Source: Propionibacteriaceae bacterium
GTDB lineage: Bacteria > Actinomycetota > Actinomycetes > Propionibacteriales > Propionibacteriaceae
Length of the DNA stretch: 56,950 nucleotides
NCBI GenBank assembly: GCA_031271975.1
Contig: JAISUR010000005.1
Span: 1-56,950 of the forward strand
Direction: 5' to 3'
Shown here: piece by piece, positions 19,687 to 28,939 of the stretch
Layout of the letters: each line of letters begins with the position of its first letter
How positions within the stretch are numbered: position 1 is the stretch's first letter
The notes under the pieces: model-generated
Seen by the model: the letters and a program-made list of their open reading frames with translations, nothing else
Databases searched by the model: none
Told to the model about the DNA's origin: nothing
Position numbers and translations under genes: made by a program

Positions 19687-21738
19687 ATGTCATCCGGATA
19701 CCGCATCGCCATTGATGTGGGAGGCACCTTCACCGACGTCGTGCGCCTCGACCCGCAATCGGGGATGCTTCGGTTCGAGAAAGTGCCCACCACCCCTTCC
19801 GCACCCACGCAAGGCGTCTTGGCGGCCTTCGTCAAGGCTGAGGCACCCTTGGACGCGGTGGACACGTTCAACCACGGCACCACACTGGGCCTCAACGCGC
19901 TGCTCACACGGACGGGCGCGCGGCTGGCGATCGTGAGCACCAAGGGATTCCGCGACGTCTACCTGCTCGGCCGCACCGATCGCAGCCAGAGCTACAACTT
20001 CTGGTATCGCAAACCCGCCCCGTTGGTGGAGCGCGCCGACACGTTCGAGGTCGACGAGCGTTCCCACTTCGATGGCACGGTGTCCCGCGAGTTGGATCTT
20101 GCCGACGCCCGCGCGGTGGCCGCACGCATCGCGGCTGGTGGCTACGACTCGGTGGCGGTGGCCTTCCTGCATTCCTATGCGAATCCGGACAACGAGCGCC
20201 GCATGCGCGATGTGCTGGCCGAAGTGGCTCCCGGCGTGGCGGTCACGCTTTCGTCGGATCTGTCCCGCGAGTACCGCGAGTACGAGCGCACGTCGACGGC
20301 GGTGTTGGACGCCTACATCAAACCGATTATCCGCAACTACTTGGTGGAATTGGGGCAGCGCCTGGACGGCGGCGGATTCGCCGGCAGTTTCCTGATTTCC
20401 CGGTCGGGCGGCGGTGCCATGACGGCCGCGTCCGCCAAGGAACAGCCCGCCAACTTGATTCTGTCCGGCCCGGCGGGCGGCGTGATCGGCGCCGCCGGTT
20501 TTTCGAAGCTGATCGGCCAGCCCAATCTGATCACCATCGACATGGGCGGCACCAGTTTGGACGCGTCGCTGGTGCTTGACCACAAGCCGTTGTTGCATCA
20601 GGGCGCCACTTTCGAAGGGCTGCCGATCAACATCACGTCGCTGAACATCCACACCATCGGGGCCGGCGGCGGGTCGATCGCCTGGCTGGACGAGGGTGGC
20701 GCGTTGCAGGTCGGCCCGCAGAGCGCCGGGGCGGATCCCGGGCCGGCGGCGTACGGCCTGGGCGGGCAGGCTCCCACTTTCACCGACGCGGCGCTCGCGG
20801 TCGGATATCTCGGCTCCGACACCCCGTTGGGAGGCAGCTTGCGGCTCGATGACGGGTTGGCGACGGCGGCGCTCGCCCCGCTCGCGGAGCAGTTGGGCAT
20901 GAGCGTGCGAGAGTTGGCGCTTGGGGTGCTGGCGATCTCCGCTTCCAAGATCATGGGCGCGGTGCGCGGCATCACGGTCGAGATCGGACTGGATCCGCAG
21001 GACTTCGCACTACTCGCCTTTGGCGGCGGCGGTGGGTTGACCGCAGTGGATGTGGCTCGCGAATTGGGTATCCCGAAGGTCATCATCCCGCCTGGTCAGG
21101 GCGCGTTTTCGGCGTTGGGCATGCTCATGGCGGACGTGGAGCACGACTATGCCCGCACCACAGTCGGGTCCTTGGACGGGATCGACACCGAGCAGGTTGA
21201 GCAGACCTATTTGGGCATTGAGGAAGAGGCCCGGGCCACGCTGCTGGAAGAGGGGTTCCCCGTCGAGCAGCAGTTGCTGGTCCGTTCCTTGGATGTGCGC
21301 TACACGGGCCAAGAGCACTCGGTTTCTGTTCCGGCTCCGGCGACCGGCCCGGATTTTGCCGCCGAAGTCACGCTGGCGTTCACCGAGTTGCACTTGCGCC
21401 AGTATGGCCACACGCAGCAAGTGCCGGTGGAGATCACCACGTTCCGGCTGCGGGCCGTGGGTGTGGTGGACAAACCCGAGATCCCGCTGGCGCCCAAACG
21501 CACGGAGGGCTCCGCGGCGCCGTTTGGCACTCGCGGCGTGCTGCGTCCAGACGGCGGTGTCGCCGAATATGGGCTGTATTCGCGCGAATCGCTGCTGGCC
21601 GGAGACCGTATCGCCGGGCCTGCGGTGGTGGTGGAACACACCGCGACGACGGTGATGCACGCCGGCGAAACGTTGACCGTCGGCGACTACGGCGAACTGA
21701 CAATCGACATCGCAGGACAGGAGGCTGGCAATGAATAG
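19687..21738 (+). CDS. hyuA: Hydantoinase/oxoprolinase subunit A (HyuA)
   Basis: This full-length HyuA-type ATPase has 683 residues. The N-terminus reads YRIAIDVGGTFTDVV, followed by FNHGTTLGLNALLTRTGAR and FRDVYLLGR. The central metal/ATP region reads NLITIDMGGTSLDASLV, with GAGGGSIAWLDEGGALQVGPQSAGADPGPAAYG. A C-terminal beta-rich domain follows. With HyuB it forms enzymes that open cyclic amides in an ATP-dependent way (N-methylhydantoin, hydantoins, 5-oxoproline, caprolactam) or, in related forms, carboxylate ketones. The start follows an AAAGGAAAC site. The stop overlaps hyuB by 8 bases. Confidence 0.92.
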   Translation: MSSGYRIAIDVGGTFTDVVRLDPQSGMLRFEKVPTTPSAPTQGVLAAFVKAEAPLDAVDTFNHGTTLGLNALLTRTGARLAIVSTKGFRDVYLLGRTDRSQSYNFWYRKPAPLVERADTFEVDERSHFDGTVSRELDLADARAVAARIAAGGYDSVAVAFLHSYANPDNERRMRDVLAEVAPGVAVTLSSDLSREYREYERTSTAVLDAYIKPIIRNYLVELGQRLDGGGFAGSFLISRSGGGAMTAASAKEQPANLILSGPAGGVIGAAGFSKLIGQPNLITIDMGGTSLDASLVLDHKPLLHQGATFEGLPINITSLNIHTIGAGGGSIAWLDEGGALQVGPQSAGADPGPAAYGLGGQAPTFTDAALAVGYLGSDTPLGGSLRLDDGLATAALAPLAEQLGMSVRELALGVLAISASKIMGAVRGITVEIGLDPQDFALLAFGGGGGLTAVDVARELGIPKVIIPPGQGAFSALGMLMADVEHDYARTTVGSLDGIDTEQVEQTYLGIEEEARATLLEEGFPVEQQLLVRSLDVRYTGQEHSVSVPAPATGPDFAAEVTLAFTELHLRQYGHTQQVPVEITTFRLRAVGVVDKPEIPLAPKRTEGSAAPFGTRGVLRPDGGVAEYGLYSRESLLAGDRIAGPAVVVEHTATTVMHAGETLTVGDYGELTIDIAGQEAGNE

Positions 21739-23446
21739 CGCGATCACGAACGAGGTAATCCGGCACGCGCTGCTCTCGGCGGCCGACGAGATGGCCCGGA
21801 ATTTGTGCCGCACCGCGTACAACACGGTTGTCTACGAGATCCACGATTACGGCATCGGCGTCCACGACGTGCGCGGCGACGTGGTGGCGGATTCGCCCGG
21901 CATCGCCGTGTTCACCAGGGGCAACGACTATGGGATCAAGAAGGTCGTCGAGTTCTTGGGCCCAGATGCGATGGGGCCGGGCGACATCTTCATGCTCAAC
22001 TATCCCTATTGGGCTTCGGCGCATTCGCTGGACGTGCTCGTTTTCGGGCCGATCCACGACGCGGACAAACAGTTGATCGGCTACGCGTCTTGCCGCGTGC
22101 ACGTCGTCGACTTGATGGCCAAGAGCGCGGGCTATGTGCTGGATTCGGTGGACATGTACGAGGAGGGCATCTTTTTTCCCGGTGTGCGGATTTACCGCGG
22201 GGGAGAGCCTTGCGAGGACATCTTCAACATCGTGCGTTTCAACTCGCGGATTCCGGACAAGACGATCGGGGATATCCAAGCGCAGGCCTCGGCCGTGTTC
22301 GCGGGCGTGCGGCGGGTGTCGGCCATCGCGGAAAAGCACGGCTCAGCGGCGCTGCTGGAGGCCATGGACGCCATTTCGGCGCACGGCGAGCGGCTGGCCC
22401 GGATGGGGTTGGCGAAGCTGCCGAAGGGCACTTGGACCGGTGTGGATTACGTCGACCACGACGGCATGAACTTGGACACGCTGATCAAGCTGCAAGCCAC
22501 GGTCACCATCACTGACGACGAGTTCATCGTGGATTGGCGCGGGTCGGCCGAGAATGTGCCCGGCCCGATCAACCTGCCTTTTGGCGAGACCCAAGCCATC
22601 ACGTCGTTGGTGTTCAAGGGCCTGACCACGCCTGATACTCCCGTTGTCGCGGGGAACTTCGCCCCGCTGAAGATTCTCACCACCGAAGGCTCGGTCATGC
22701 ACGCTGTTCCGCCCATGCCGACGTTCACGCTGTGGACGGGGCTGATCGCCCCAGAGGTCATTTTGAAGGCGTTGGCGCAGGGCATGCCGGAGCTGATCCC
22801 GGCGTGTTCTGGCGGCGATGTGGGTTCGATGATGGGCTTGGGCATCAATCCGCGCAGCGGCGACCATTGGCTGGAGGCCACCAATGAGGCGGTCGGCTTT
22901 GGCGGCCACGCGCGCGGCGACGGCGAGGACGGCATCATGCACCTGTCCGAGCCGGGTTGCCGGAACAATCCGGTGGAGGTGCTGGAGACGAAGGCCCCGA
23001 TGCTGATCGACCACTATGGTTTCCGCCCGGATTCCTGCGGCGCGGGCAAGTATCGCGGCGGTGTCGGGGTGAGCCGGACGTACCGCTTCACGGCGCCTTC
23101 GACGGCGATCTGCCTGGTATTCAAGACGAAGACCGCGCCGTGGGGTGTCGCCGGCGGTAAGGAAGCCCGGCCCAACCGCATGACCATCCACCGCGCCGAC
23201 GGGGAGGTTTTCGATTCGAGCGGCAAATACAACTCGGTGCAGGCCGGGGATGTGCTGGTCAACGACATGGGCGGCGGCGGTGGCTACGGCGACCCGTTCG
23301 AGCGCGAGCCCGCCGCGGTCGCCAAGGATGTCCGCAACGGCTACATTGGCGTGGAAACCGCGCTGAAGGACTACGGCGTGGCGGTCGACCCGGAGACGTT
23401 CGCAGTCGACGAGGTCGCCACCCGCAACCTGCGCGCGTCCGCCTAG
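21731..23446 (+). CDS. hyuB: Hydantoinase B/oxoprolinase subunit (HyuB)
   Basis: This protein has 571 residues and is typical of HyuB. The N-terminal segment is ITNEVIRHALLSAADEMARNLCRTAYNTVVYEIHDYGIGVHD. The family block GDIFMLNYPYWASAHSLDVLVFGPIH follows. GAGKYRGGVGVSRTYRF and the GDVLVNDMGGGGGYGDPFER tail are diagnostic. It is the partner of HyuA and is translated from an ATG inside the hyuA stop region. Substrate specificity within the family cannot be read from sequence alone. Confidence 0.92.
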   Translation: MNSAITNEVIRHALLSAADEMARNLCRTAYNTVVYEIHDYGIGVHDVRGDVVADSPGIAVFTRGNDYGIKKVVEFLGPDAMGPGDIFMLNYPYWASAHSLDVLVFGPIHDADKQLIGYASCRVHVVDLMAKSAGYVLDSVDMYEEGIFFPGVRIYRGGEPCEDIFNIVRFNSRIPDKTIGDIQAQASAVFAGVRRVSAIAEKHGSAALLEAMDAISAHGERLARMGLAKLPKGTWTGVDYVDHDGMNLDTLIKLQATVTITDDEFIVDWRGSAENVPGPINLPFGETQAITSLVFKGLTTPDTPVVAGNFAPLKILTTEGSVMHAVPPMPTFTLWTGLIAPEVILKALAQGMPELIPACSGGDVGSMMGLGINPRSGDHWLEATNEAVGFGGHARGDGEDGIMHLSEPGCRNNPVEVLETKAPMLIDHYGFRPDSCGAGKYRGGVGVSRTYRFTAPSTAICLVFKTKTAPWGVAGGKEARPNRMTIHRADGEVFDSSGKYNSVQAGDVLVNDMGGGGGYGDPFEREPAAVAKDVRNGYIGVETALKDYGVAVDPETFAVDEVATRNLRASA

Positions 23447-23454
23447 GAGGGCAT

Positions 23455-24636
23455 ATGTCTGAATTGTTGGTGGCCAACGCACGGGTTTTCGGTGCGGGCA
23501 AAGAACCGGTCAACGTGTACGCGCGTGACGGCGTGGTCGTGTCGGTCGGGGGAGAGGTTCCCAGTTCGGCTCCGGTGTTGGACGCTTGGGGCGGCACCCT
23601 CATTCCGGGCCTACTCGACGCCCACTGCCACGCCTACGGCTCGTCGATGAGCCTGGAGGAACTGGAAAAGTCGCCGATGAGCTGGATCGCCCTGAAAGCC
23701 GCCCAGCGGTTGAGCCGGGCGCTGTCGCGTGGCTTCACGACGGTCCGCGATGTGGCCGGCGGCGACCCGGGTTTGGCGAAGGCGATCGCCTGCGGGCTGT
23801 TCCCGGCTCCGCGCTATCTCTACACTGGCCCAGCGTTGAGCCAAACGGGCGGCCACGGCGACGGCCGGCATCCGCTCTATGACGACCCGCCCTATTGCGG
23901 CTGCAACACGAACGTGGTGGACGGCGTGGACGCGATGCGCGTGCGGGTGCGCGAGCTGCTGTCCAAAGGCGCCCACGCCATCAAACTGCTCACTTCGGGC
24001 GGCGTCATCTCGCCGACGGATCCGATCGAGGTGCCGCAGTATTCGGCCGCCGAGATCCAGGTTGCCGCGGAGGAGGCCGAGCGCCGCGGCACGTATGTCA
24101 CGGCCCACGCCTATTCGCCGCGCGCGATCACCCATTCGGTCAAGAACGGCGTGCGCTGCATCGAACACGGCAATCTGCTGGACGCGCCCACAGCCGCCCT
24201 GATGGCCGAGACCGGTACGTACTTGGTGCCGACCCTGGCCGCCTACGACGCCATGGACCGCCGCGGCGACGACGTCGGCCTGACCCCGGTCGGCCGGGAG
24301 AAGAACACGCAGGTTCTGGTGGCCGGCCAGGAAGCGATCCGGCTGGCTCGCGCCGCGGGCGTTCGGATTGGCTTCGGCACCGACCTGATGGGCGATCTGG
24401 AAGACGAACAACTCCAAGGCCTGCGCCTGCAGGCCGAAGTGGAAGGCCTGGAACGCACTCTGGAAGCCGCCACCGTCACCAACGCCGCCTTGATGGGCCT
24501 GACGAACGTCGGCCGCGTCGAACCCGGCTACGCAGCCGACATGGTCATCTTCCGAGGCGACCTGGCCAAGGATCCCGAACTCCTGTGGAACGGCGCCCGG
24601 ACGGTAATCCAAGCCGGGCAAGTCGTAGTGGCATAG
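23455..24636 (+). CDS. Metal-dependent amidohydrolase (imidazolonepropionase/prolidase-like)
   Basis: This amidohydrolase-superfamily TIM barrel has 393 residues. DAHCHAYG supplies the HxH metal ligands at about residue 58. IKLLTSGG gives the candidate carbamylated lysine, and TAHAYS and CIEHGNLL give the later histidines. GFGTDLMGD gives the catalytic aspartate. The family includes imidazolonepropionase-like enzymes and Xaa-Pro or Xaa-Arg dipeptidases. The start follows GGAGGGCAT, 8 nt after the hyuB stop, so it is in the same operon. It could cleave the N-carbamoyl or amide product of HyuAB or an upstream conjugate; this is inference. Confidence 0.88.
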   Translation: MSELLVANARVFGAGKEPVNVYARDGVVVSVGGEVPSSAPVLDAWGGTLIPGLLDAHCHAYGSSMSLEELEKSPMSWIALKAAQRLSRALSRGFTTVRDVAGGDPGLAKAIACGLFPAPRYLYTGPALSQTGGHGDGRHPLYDDPPYCGCNTNVVDGVDAMRVRVRELLSKGAHAIKLLTSGGVISPTDPIEVPQYSAAEIQVAAEEAERRGTYVTAHAYSPRAITHSVKNGVRCIEHGNLLDAPTAALMAETGTYLVPTLAAYDAMDRRGDDVGLTPVGREKNTQVLVAGQEAIRLARAAGVRIGFGTDLMGDLEDEQLQGLRLQAEVEGLERTLEAATVTNAALMGLTNVGRVEPGYAADMVIFRGDLAKDPELLWNGARTVIQAGQVVVA

Positions 24637-24660
24637 CGGTTGCCGCGCCATCCTCACCGA

Positions 24661-24687
24661 GTCATCCCGGGCTTGTTCCGGGATGAC
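24661..24687. repeat. Dispersed palindrome, copy 1 (perfect)
   Basis: GTCATCCCGG, a 7-nt loop and CCGGGATGAC form a perfect 10-bp stem between two convergent genes. The hairpin could end both transcripts. Related copies occur near 26906, 48274, 48307 and 56911. Confidence 0.75.
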
Positions 24688-24811
24688 AGCGAAGGACCTT
24701 GCCGCCAGTTGGCTTAGTGTTCCCAGACCTCGAAACAGACGAATACAAAGACCCCGCTATCGACGAAGGCTTCAACGGCGACTCGACGGCCTGGCTGGCA
24801 CGCGCCGGCTG
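24687..24811 (+). other. Short open stretch, possible gene remnant
   Basis: After an in-frame stop at 24684, a reading frame without a start codon runs to a TGA at 24809. It ends in an acidic, protein-like sequence (FPDLETDEYKDPAIDEG...WLARAG). It looks like the C-terminus of a lost gene, but it is too short to identify and may be chance. Confidence 0.2.
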
Positions 24812-24812
24812 A

Positions 24813-25379
24813 TCACTCGGGGCAAGTCCAGGGATTGGCTTCCACTTCCATCGGCCAGATTGCCGCCGTCACGCAATCGATGGCGACGAGTCCGAACAGC
24901 ACCCAGAAGATGATCGTGCTCACGCGCGGGCCGGCTTTGGCCAGGAAACGGTCCAGCAGCGGGACGATGATGTAAATCCCGAAAAGGCCCAGCAGCGTGA
25001 AGCGGAAGGTGTCCTCGAAGCAGATACGGCCATGCAGGTTGAGCCATTTGCCGGTGTAGTTCCAGGTGCACACGCCCGTCAACTGCTGCATCAGCCAGGA
25101 CGCGAAATACTCAACGACGGATGTGATGGCGTAGATCGCCGCACCGATCACCACCCCGGTCACGGGCACTTTCCCGATGTGCAGCTTTCGTTTCCGCAAC
25201 GGGCCGAGCAGCAAGATGATCACCAGGCCGCCGACGCCGTAGACCCAAAGGTACGGGCCGCGCGTGGGGCCGCGGTTGGTGAAGCCGTCGTAGACGATCT
25301 CCAGCAGCAGGAATTCGTAGACGTAGCCCACCACGGCGGAGAGGATCAGGTAATAGAAACAGCGTTGGAGCGTCCGCAT
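24813..25379 (-). CDS. CmpB-type putative ABC transporter permease (PF06541-like membrane protein)
   Basis: This membrane protein of 188 residues has about five hydrophobic segments. It begins FYYLILSAVVGYVYEFLLLEIV and continues with NRGPTRGPYLWVYGVGGL. The conserved Y/GYxxE and N/TRGxxxGPxxxxYG pattern marks the CmpB family of putative transporter components. Function is not established. The ATG at 25379 is chosen because TACACT lies exactly 6 nt upstream, and starting further upstream would add residues without membrane character. It is divergent from glyS and convergent with the amidohydrolase. Confidence 0.75.
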   Translation of the reverse strand: MRTLQRCFYYLILSAVVGYVYEFLLLEIVYDGFTNRGPTRGPYLWVYGVGGLVIILLLGPLRKRKLHIGKVPVTGVVIGAAIYAITSVVEYFASWLMQQLTGVCTWNYTGKWLNLHGRICFEDTFRFTLLGLFGIYIIVPLLDRFLAKAGPRVSTIIFWVLFGLVAIDCVTAAIWPMEVEANPWTCPE

Positions 25380-25385
25380 GTGCCA

Positions 25386-25391
25386 AGTGTA
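25386..25391 (-). promoter_or_regulatory. Putative -10 element of the CmpB-like gene
   Basis: TACACT on the minus strand, then 6 nt, then the ATG. No Shine-Dalgarno. Leaderless pattern. Confidence 0.45.
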
Positions 25392-25450
25392 CTGATATAG
25401 GCTTACGCCTTGGGTTGCCAGCCAGGTGACCACAGCGGAAGGAGCCCGAA

Positions 25451-26824
25451 ATGGCCAGCAAGCTTGAAAACGTCATCTCCCTCACGAAACGGCGCGGATT
25501 CGTTTATCCATGCGGCGAAATCTACGGTGGCACGCGTGCGGCGTGGGATTACGGCCCCTTCGGCATCGAACTCAAGGAGAACATCAAGCGGCAATGGTGG
25601 AAGGCCGTCGTGCAAGGGCGCGACGACGTGGTCGGCCTGGACTCGTCGATCATCTTGCCCAGGCAGGTGTGGGTGGCGTCCGGGCATGTGGGCGTCTTCT
25701 CCGATCCGCTCACCGAATGCCTCTCCTGCCACAAACGACACCGCGCCGACCAACTGGAGGACACCTTCGAGCACAAGCACGGACGCAAGCCGGCAAGCAT
25801 GGAAGAGATCCCCTGTCCTGATTGCGGGACGAAAGGCCAATGGACCGAGCCACGCGATTTCAACATGATGCTGAAGACGTATCTGGGCGTCATCGAAGAC
25901 GAATCCGGCTTGCACTATCTGCGCCCGGAGACTGCGCAGGGCATCTTCATCAACTTCAAGAACGTGGAAAACACCTCGCGTATGAAGATCCCGTTCGGCA
26001 TTGGCCAGACCGGCAAGTCGTTCCGCAACGAGATCACGCCCGGCAACTTCATTTTCCGCACGCGCGAGTTCGAGCAGATGGAGATGGAGTTTTTCGTCAA
26101 GCCCGGCACGGACGAACAGTGGCACCAGCATTGGATCGACGCCCGCACTGATTGGTACGTCGACCTCGGCATCGCCCGCGAAAACTTGCGCCACTACGAG
26201 CATCCGAAGGAGAAGCTGTCGCACTATTCGAAGCGCACGGTCGACATCGAGTACAACTTCGGCTTTGTCGGCGGAGACGGCTGGGGCGAGTTGGAAGGCA
26301 TCGCCAACCGGACGGATTTTGACCTCGGCACGCACAGCCAGCACTCCGGCCAAGACTTGTCGTATTTCGAGCAGGCGACGGGCGAACGCTACATCCCCTA
26401 CGTGATCGAGCCGGCCGCCGGCCTGACGCGCTCGATGATGGCTTTCCTGGTCGAGGCATACACCGAAGACCAAGCTCCCAACACCAAGGGCGGTTTCGAC
26501 GTGCGCACGGTGTTGAAGCTGGACAAGCGCCTGGCTCCGGTCAAAGCCGCCGTGCTGCCGCTGTCCCGCAACGAGGAGCTTTCACCCAAGGCGCGGGACT
26601 TGGCCGCCGAGCTGCGCAAACACTGGAACGTAGACTTCGACGACGCGCAAGCCATCGGCCGCCGCTATCGCCGCCAAGACGAAATCGGCACGCCATTCTG
26701 CGTCACGGTCGATTTCGACACCCTGCAAGACCAAGCCGTCACCATCCGCGAGCGCGACTCCATGGCCCAAGAGCGGGTCGCCCTCACGCAGGTCCGCGAT
26801 TGGCTGGCCACACACCTCCTGTGA
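25451..26824 (+). CDS. glyS: Glycine--tRNA ligase, single-chain type
   Basis: This 457-residue class II synthetase is of the dimeric bacterial/archaeal/eukaryotic type rather than the alpha2-beta2 type. The N-terminus reads [28 protein letters not shown]. It has motif 2 ([29 protein letters not shown]), a zinc-ribbon-like insertion (CLSCHK...CPDCG, about residues 92-125) and motif 3 ([18 protein letters not shown]). The C-terminal anticodon-binding domain begins near [16 protein letters not shown]. The start follows a clear GAAGGAG site. It charges tRNA-Gly in the cytoplasm. Confidence 0.97.
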   Translation: MASKLENVISLTKRRGFVYPCGEIYGGTRAAWDYGPFGIELKENIKRQWWKAVVQGRDDVVGLDSSIILPRQVWVASGHVGVFSDPLTECLSCHKRHRADQLEDTFEHKHGRKPASMEEIPCPDCGTKGQWTEPRDFNMMLKTYLGVIEDESGLHYLRPETAQGIFINFKNVENTSRMKIPFGIGQTGKSFRNEITPGNFIFRTREFEQMEMEFFVKPGTDEQWHQHWIDARTDWYVDLGIARENLRHYEHPKEKLSHYSKRTVDIEYNFGFVGGDGWGELEGIANRTDFDLGTHSQHSGQDLSYFEQATGERYIPYVIEPAAGLTRSMMAFLVEAYTEDQAPNTKGGFDVRTVLKLDKRLAPVKAAVLPLSRNEELSPKARDLAAELRKHWNVDFDDAQAIGRRYRRQDEIGTPFCVTVDFDTLQDQAVTIRERDSMAQERVALTQVRDWLATHLL

Positions 26825-26905
26825 CTCGTCAACGCCGTCCCGTTTTGGCTGACGCCCGCACCCGTCGTCGGGTACGGCCAACAAGTCACCTCGGATGCCC
26901 AACGT

Positions 26906-26931
26906 GTCATCCCGGACTCGTTCCGCGATCT
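26906..26931. repeat. Dispersed palindrome, copy 2 (degenerate)
   Basis: GTCATCCCGGACTCG then TTCCGCGATCT: the left arm is intact and the right arm has changed bases. It lies in the 151-bp spacer between glyS and dusB. Confidence 0.6.
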
Positions 26932-26975
26932 CCAACGAAGTCCGGCCGCGCCCCCGAAACAAGGGGCACAGACCT

Positions 26976-28079
26976 GTGCGACTAGGCAACCTGACGATCG
27001 ACCCGCCCGTCATCCTCGCGCCGATGGCGGGTGTCACCAACCGGGCTTTCCGCCAGCTTTGCCGTGAGCAGGGCGCCCCGCTGGCGGTGTGCGAGATGGT
27101 TACCTCACGTGGCATAACCGAGCGCATCCCCAAGACGTTCGAATACATGGCGTTCGCCCGGGGCGAGATCCGCTCGGTGCAGATCTACGGCGTGGACCCG
27201 GCCGTCATCGGCAAAGCGACTCAGATCCTCTGCGGCGAGTTGGGCGTGCAGCACGTCGACTTGAACTTCGGCTGCCCGGTGCCCAAGGTGACACGCCGCG
27301 GCGGCGGGGGAGCGCTGCCCTGGAAACGCGACCGGTTCACAGCCATCGTGCAAGCCGCCGTGCGTGCCGCCGAGCCCTACGGTGTGCCGGTCACGATCAA
27401 GACTCGCCTCGGTATCGACGACGACCACCTCACTTACCGCGAGTCGGGCAAGATCGCGTCGGATTGCGGCGTCGCTGCCGTCACGTTGCACGCCCGCACC
27501 GTGCTGCAGGCCTATGGCGGCAAGGCGGATTGGGGAGCCATCGCGGAGCTGGTCTCCGATTTGGACATTCCCGTCATTGGCAATGGCGACATTTGGGAGG
27601 CGCCAGACGCCGCAGCCATGATGGCGCAAACCGGCTGTGCGGGCGTGGAGATCGGGCGCGGCTGTCTGGGCCGACCGTGGCTGTTCCGCGATCTTGCCAA
27701 TCCCGGCACGCGAACGCTCCCGACCCTGGGCGAGGTGGCCGCCATGGTCCGCCGCCACGCGGAACTCCAGGCGGAGCTTTTCGGCGAACGGCATGGCCTG
27801 ACCGACCTGCGCAAGCACATGGGCTGGTATTTCAAGGGCTTCCCAGTTGGCGGCGAAACCAGGCATGCTTTGGCCATGGTCTCCTCGCTGGCCGAGTTGG
27901 ACACCTTGTTGGCCCGGCTGGATCCGGCCGTCCGTTTTCCGGAGCACGAGCTTGGCATTCCGCGCGGGCGGCAGGGCAACCCGCGCGAAAAGGTGGTGCT
28001 GCCCTACGGCTGGCTTGATTCGCGGACGCTGGGAGACGCCGACATTTCCGCCGCTGAAGACGGTGCCAGTGGGGGTTAA
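26976..28079 (+). CDS. dusB: tRNA-dihydrouridine synthase
   Basis: This FMN-dependent TIM-barrel enzyme has 367 residues. It shows APMAGVTNRAFRQLC and the catalytic cysteine in LNFGCPVPKV. KTRLGIDDDHLTY and a phosphate-binding region, IGNGDIWEAPDAAAMMAQTGCAGVEIGRGCLGRPW, follow. It reduces uridines in the tRNA D-loop. GTG at 26976 is selected because AAGGGG lies about 9 nt upstream and homology starts there. The frame is open further upstream but runs through the dispersed palindrome. The DusB (Nifr3) subgroup is the closest match by eye. Confidence 0.92.
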   Translation: MRLGNLTIDPPVILAPMAGVTNRAFRQLCREQGAPLAVCEMVTSRGITERIPKTFEYMAFARGEIRSVQIYGVDPAVIGKATQILCGELGVQHVDLNFGCPVPKVTRRGGGGALPWKRDRFTAIVQAAVRAAEPYGVPVTIKTRLGIDDDHLTYRESGKIASDCGVAAVTLHARTVLQAYGGKADWGAIAELVSDLDIPVIGNGDIWEAPDAAAMMAQTGCAGVEIGRGCLGRPWLFRDLANPGTRTLPTLGEVAAMVRRHAELQAELFGERHGLTDLRKHMGWYFKGFPVGGETRHALAMVSSLAELDTLLARLDPAVRFPEHELGIPRGRQGNPREKVVLPYGWLDSRTLGDADISAAEDGASGG

Positions 28080-28175
28080 ACGCGCTCTGAGCAGGCAATT
28101 CCCAGCAATCTGGCACATGATCTGATCCGGCGCAATGGGACTTGGTTCCCATGTACAGCGCGTTGACTTGGGCAG

Positions 28176-28181
28176 TATCCT
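28176..28181 (+). promoter_or_regulatory. Putative -10 element of the toxin operon
   Basis: TATCCT, then 6 nt, then the GTG start at 28188, with no Shine-Dalgarno. A TTGACT lies at 28163-28168, too close to serve as its -35. Confidence 0.45.
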
Positions 28182-28187
28182 CCCCTC

Positions 28188-28628
28188 GTGGAAGGTTTGT
28201 CCCCTGAGGCGAATCAACGCCTGGATAGGTTGTACCAGCAGGTCGCTGAGGCGAATCGGCGTGCTGAAGAAGCGAGCGCGACGGCGGCTGAGGCCGCTAA
28301 GTTGCGCCAGTGTGCGGAGTCTCCCGGCGGCGAGGTGTGGGTTGAAGTAGACCAGTTGGGGCGCGTCACCGGTGTGGAGTTCCGCGATTCTGCGCTGCGG
28401 CTGTCGCCATCGCGACTGTCAGAAGCCATGCTGGGCGCCATCAAGCAGGCCCGGCAGGTTGTGGGCGAAAAGGTGATGGGACTTTTCGAGCAAGGTTTTG
28501 GAAACAATCCGGAGATGCTGCGGCAGTTGCGGCAGGCGTATCAACCGGACTTGGGCGACGCGCCTGGTCCGACGGCGCCCAGAAACACGCCCAGTGATGG
28601 GATTCTCCGGCCGAAATGGGGCGAATGA
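28188..28628 (+). CDS. YbaB/EbfC-family protein of a type VII-style operon
   Basis: This protein has 146 residues. An N-terminal coiled coil (SPEANQRLDRLYQQVAEANRRAEEASATAAEAA) is followed by the YbaB core GGEVWVEVDQLGRVTGVEFRDSALRLSPSRLSEAML. The YbaB/EbfC fold binds DNA in stand-alone proteins. In actinobacteria this variant is a regular first gene of operons encoding EspC/WXG100-like proteins and secreted toxins, where it may act as a chaperone or adaptor. Its stop overlaps the next start (ATGA, 28625-28628). Confidence 0.82.
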   Translation: MEGLSPEANQRLDRLYQQVAEANRRAEEASATAAEAAKLRQCAESPGGEVWVEVDQLGRVTGVEFRDSALRLSPSRLSEAMLGAIKQARQVVGEKVMGLFEQGFGNNPEMLRQLRQAYQPDLGDAPGPTAPRNTPSDGILRPKWGE

Positions 28629-28939
28629 TGACCGATATTCATGTAGAGCCTGAGTTGTGGCGCGACGCCGCGACGAGCCTGGATTGGGCGGCCACCGACA
28701 TTCAGACGGCGAAGGATGCGGCAGTCCTGGCGTTGGAGCCGAATGCGTTCGGCTTGATGTGCTCGCCGCTGCTGCTGCCGATCTACTCGCTGGTGGAGCT
28801 GGCGGCCGTCGCGTGCATGTCGCAGTCGCAGCAGGCCTTGCGGAACACGGCTTCCAACATCCGCACGGCGGTGTCCACCCTGGAGACAAACGACACGTCG
28901 ACCGGCTACAACTTCGACGGATTGGGTGGCGGAATATGA
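28625..28939 (+). CDS. EspC/WXG100-like type VII secretion partner
   Basis: This small helical protein has 104 residues. It opens with IHVEPELWRDAATSLDWAATDIQTAKDAAVLALEPNAFG and has a second helix, QSQQALRNTASNIRTAVSTLETND. The pattern matches EspC-like ESX-associated proteins that pair with a larger substrate for export; a strict WxG motif is not present. It is coupled by 4-base overlaps to the genes on both sides. Confidence 0.75.
   Translation: MMTDIHVEPELWRDAATSLDWAATDIQTAKDAAVLALEPNAFGLMCSPLLLPIYSLVELAAVACMSQSQQALRNTASNIRTAVSTLETNDTSTGYNFDGLGGGI

Noticed and set aside
26895-26975. N-terminal extension of dusB
   Set aside because: The extra residues are translated from the dispersed palindrome and have no similarity to Dus proteins. 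GTG at 26976 has a ribosome site.
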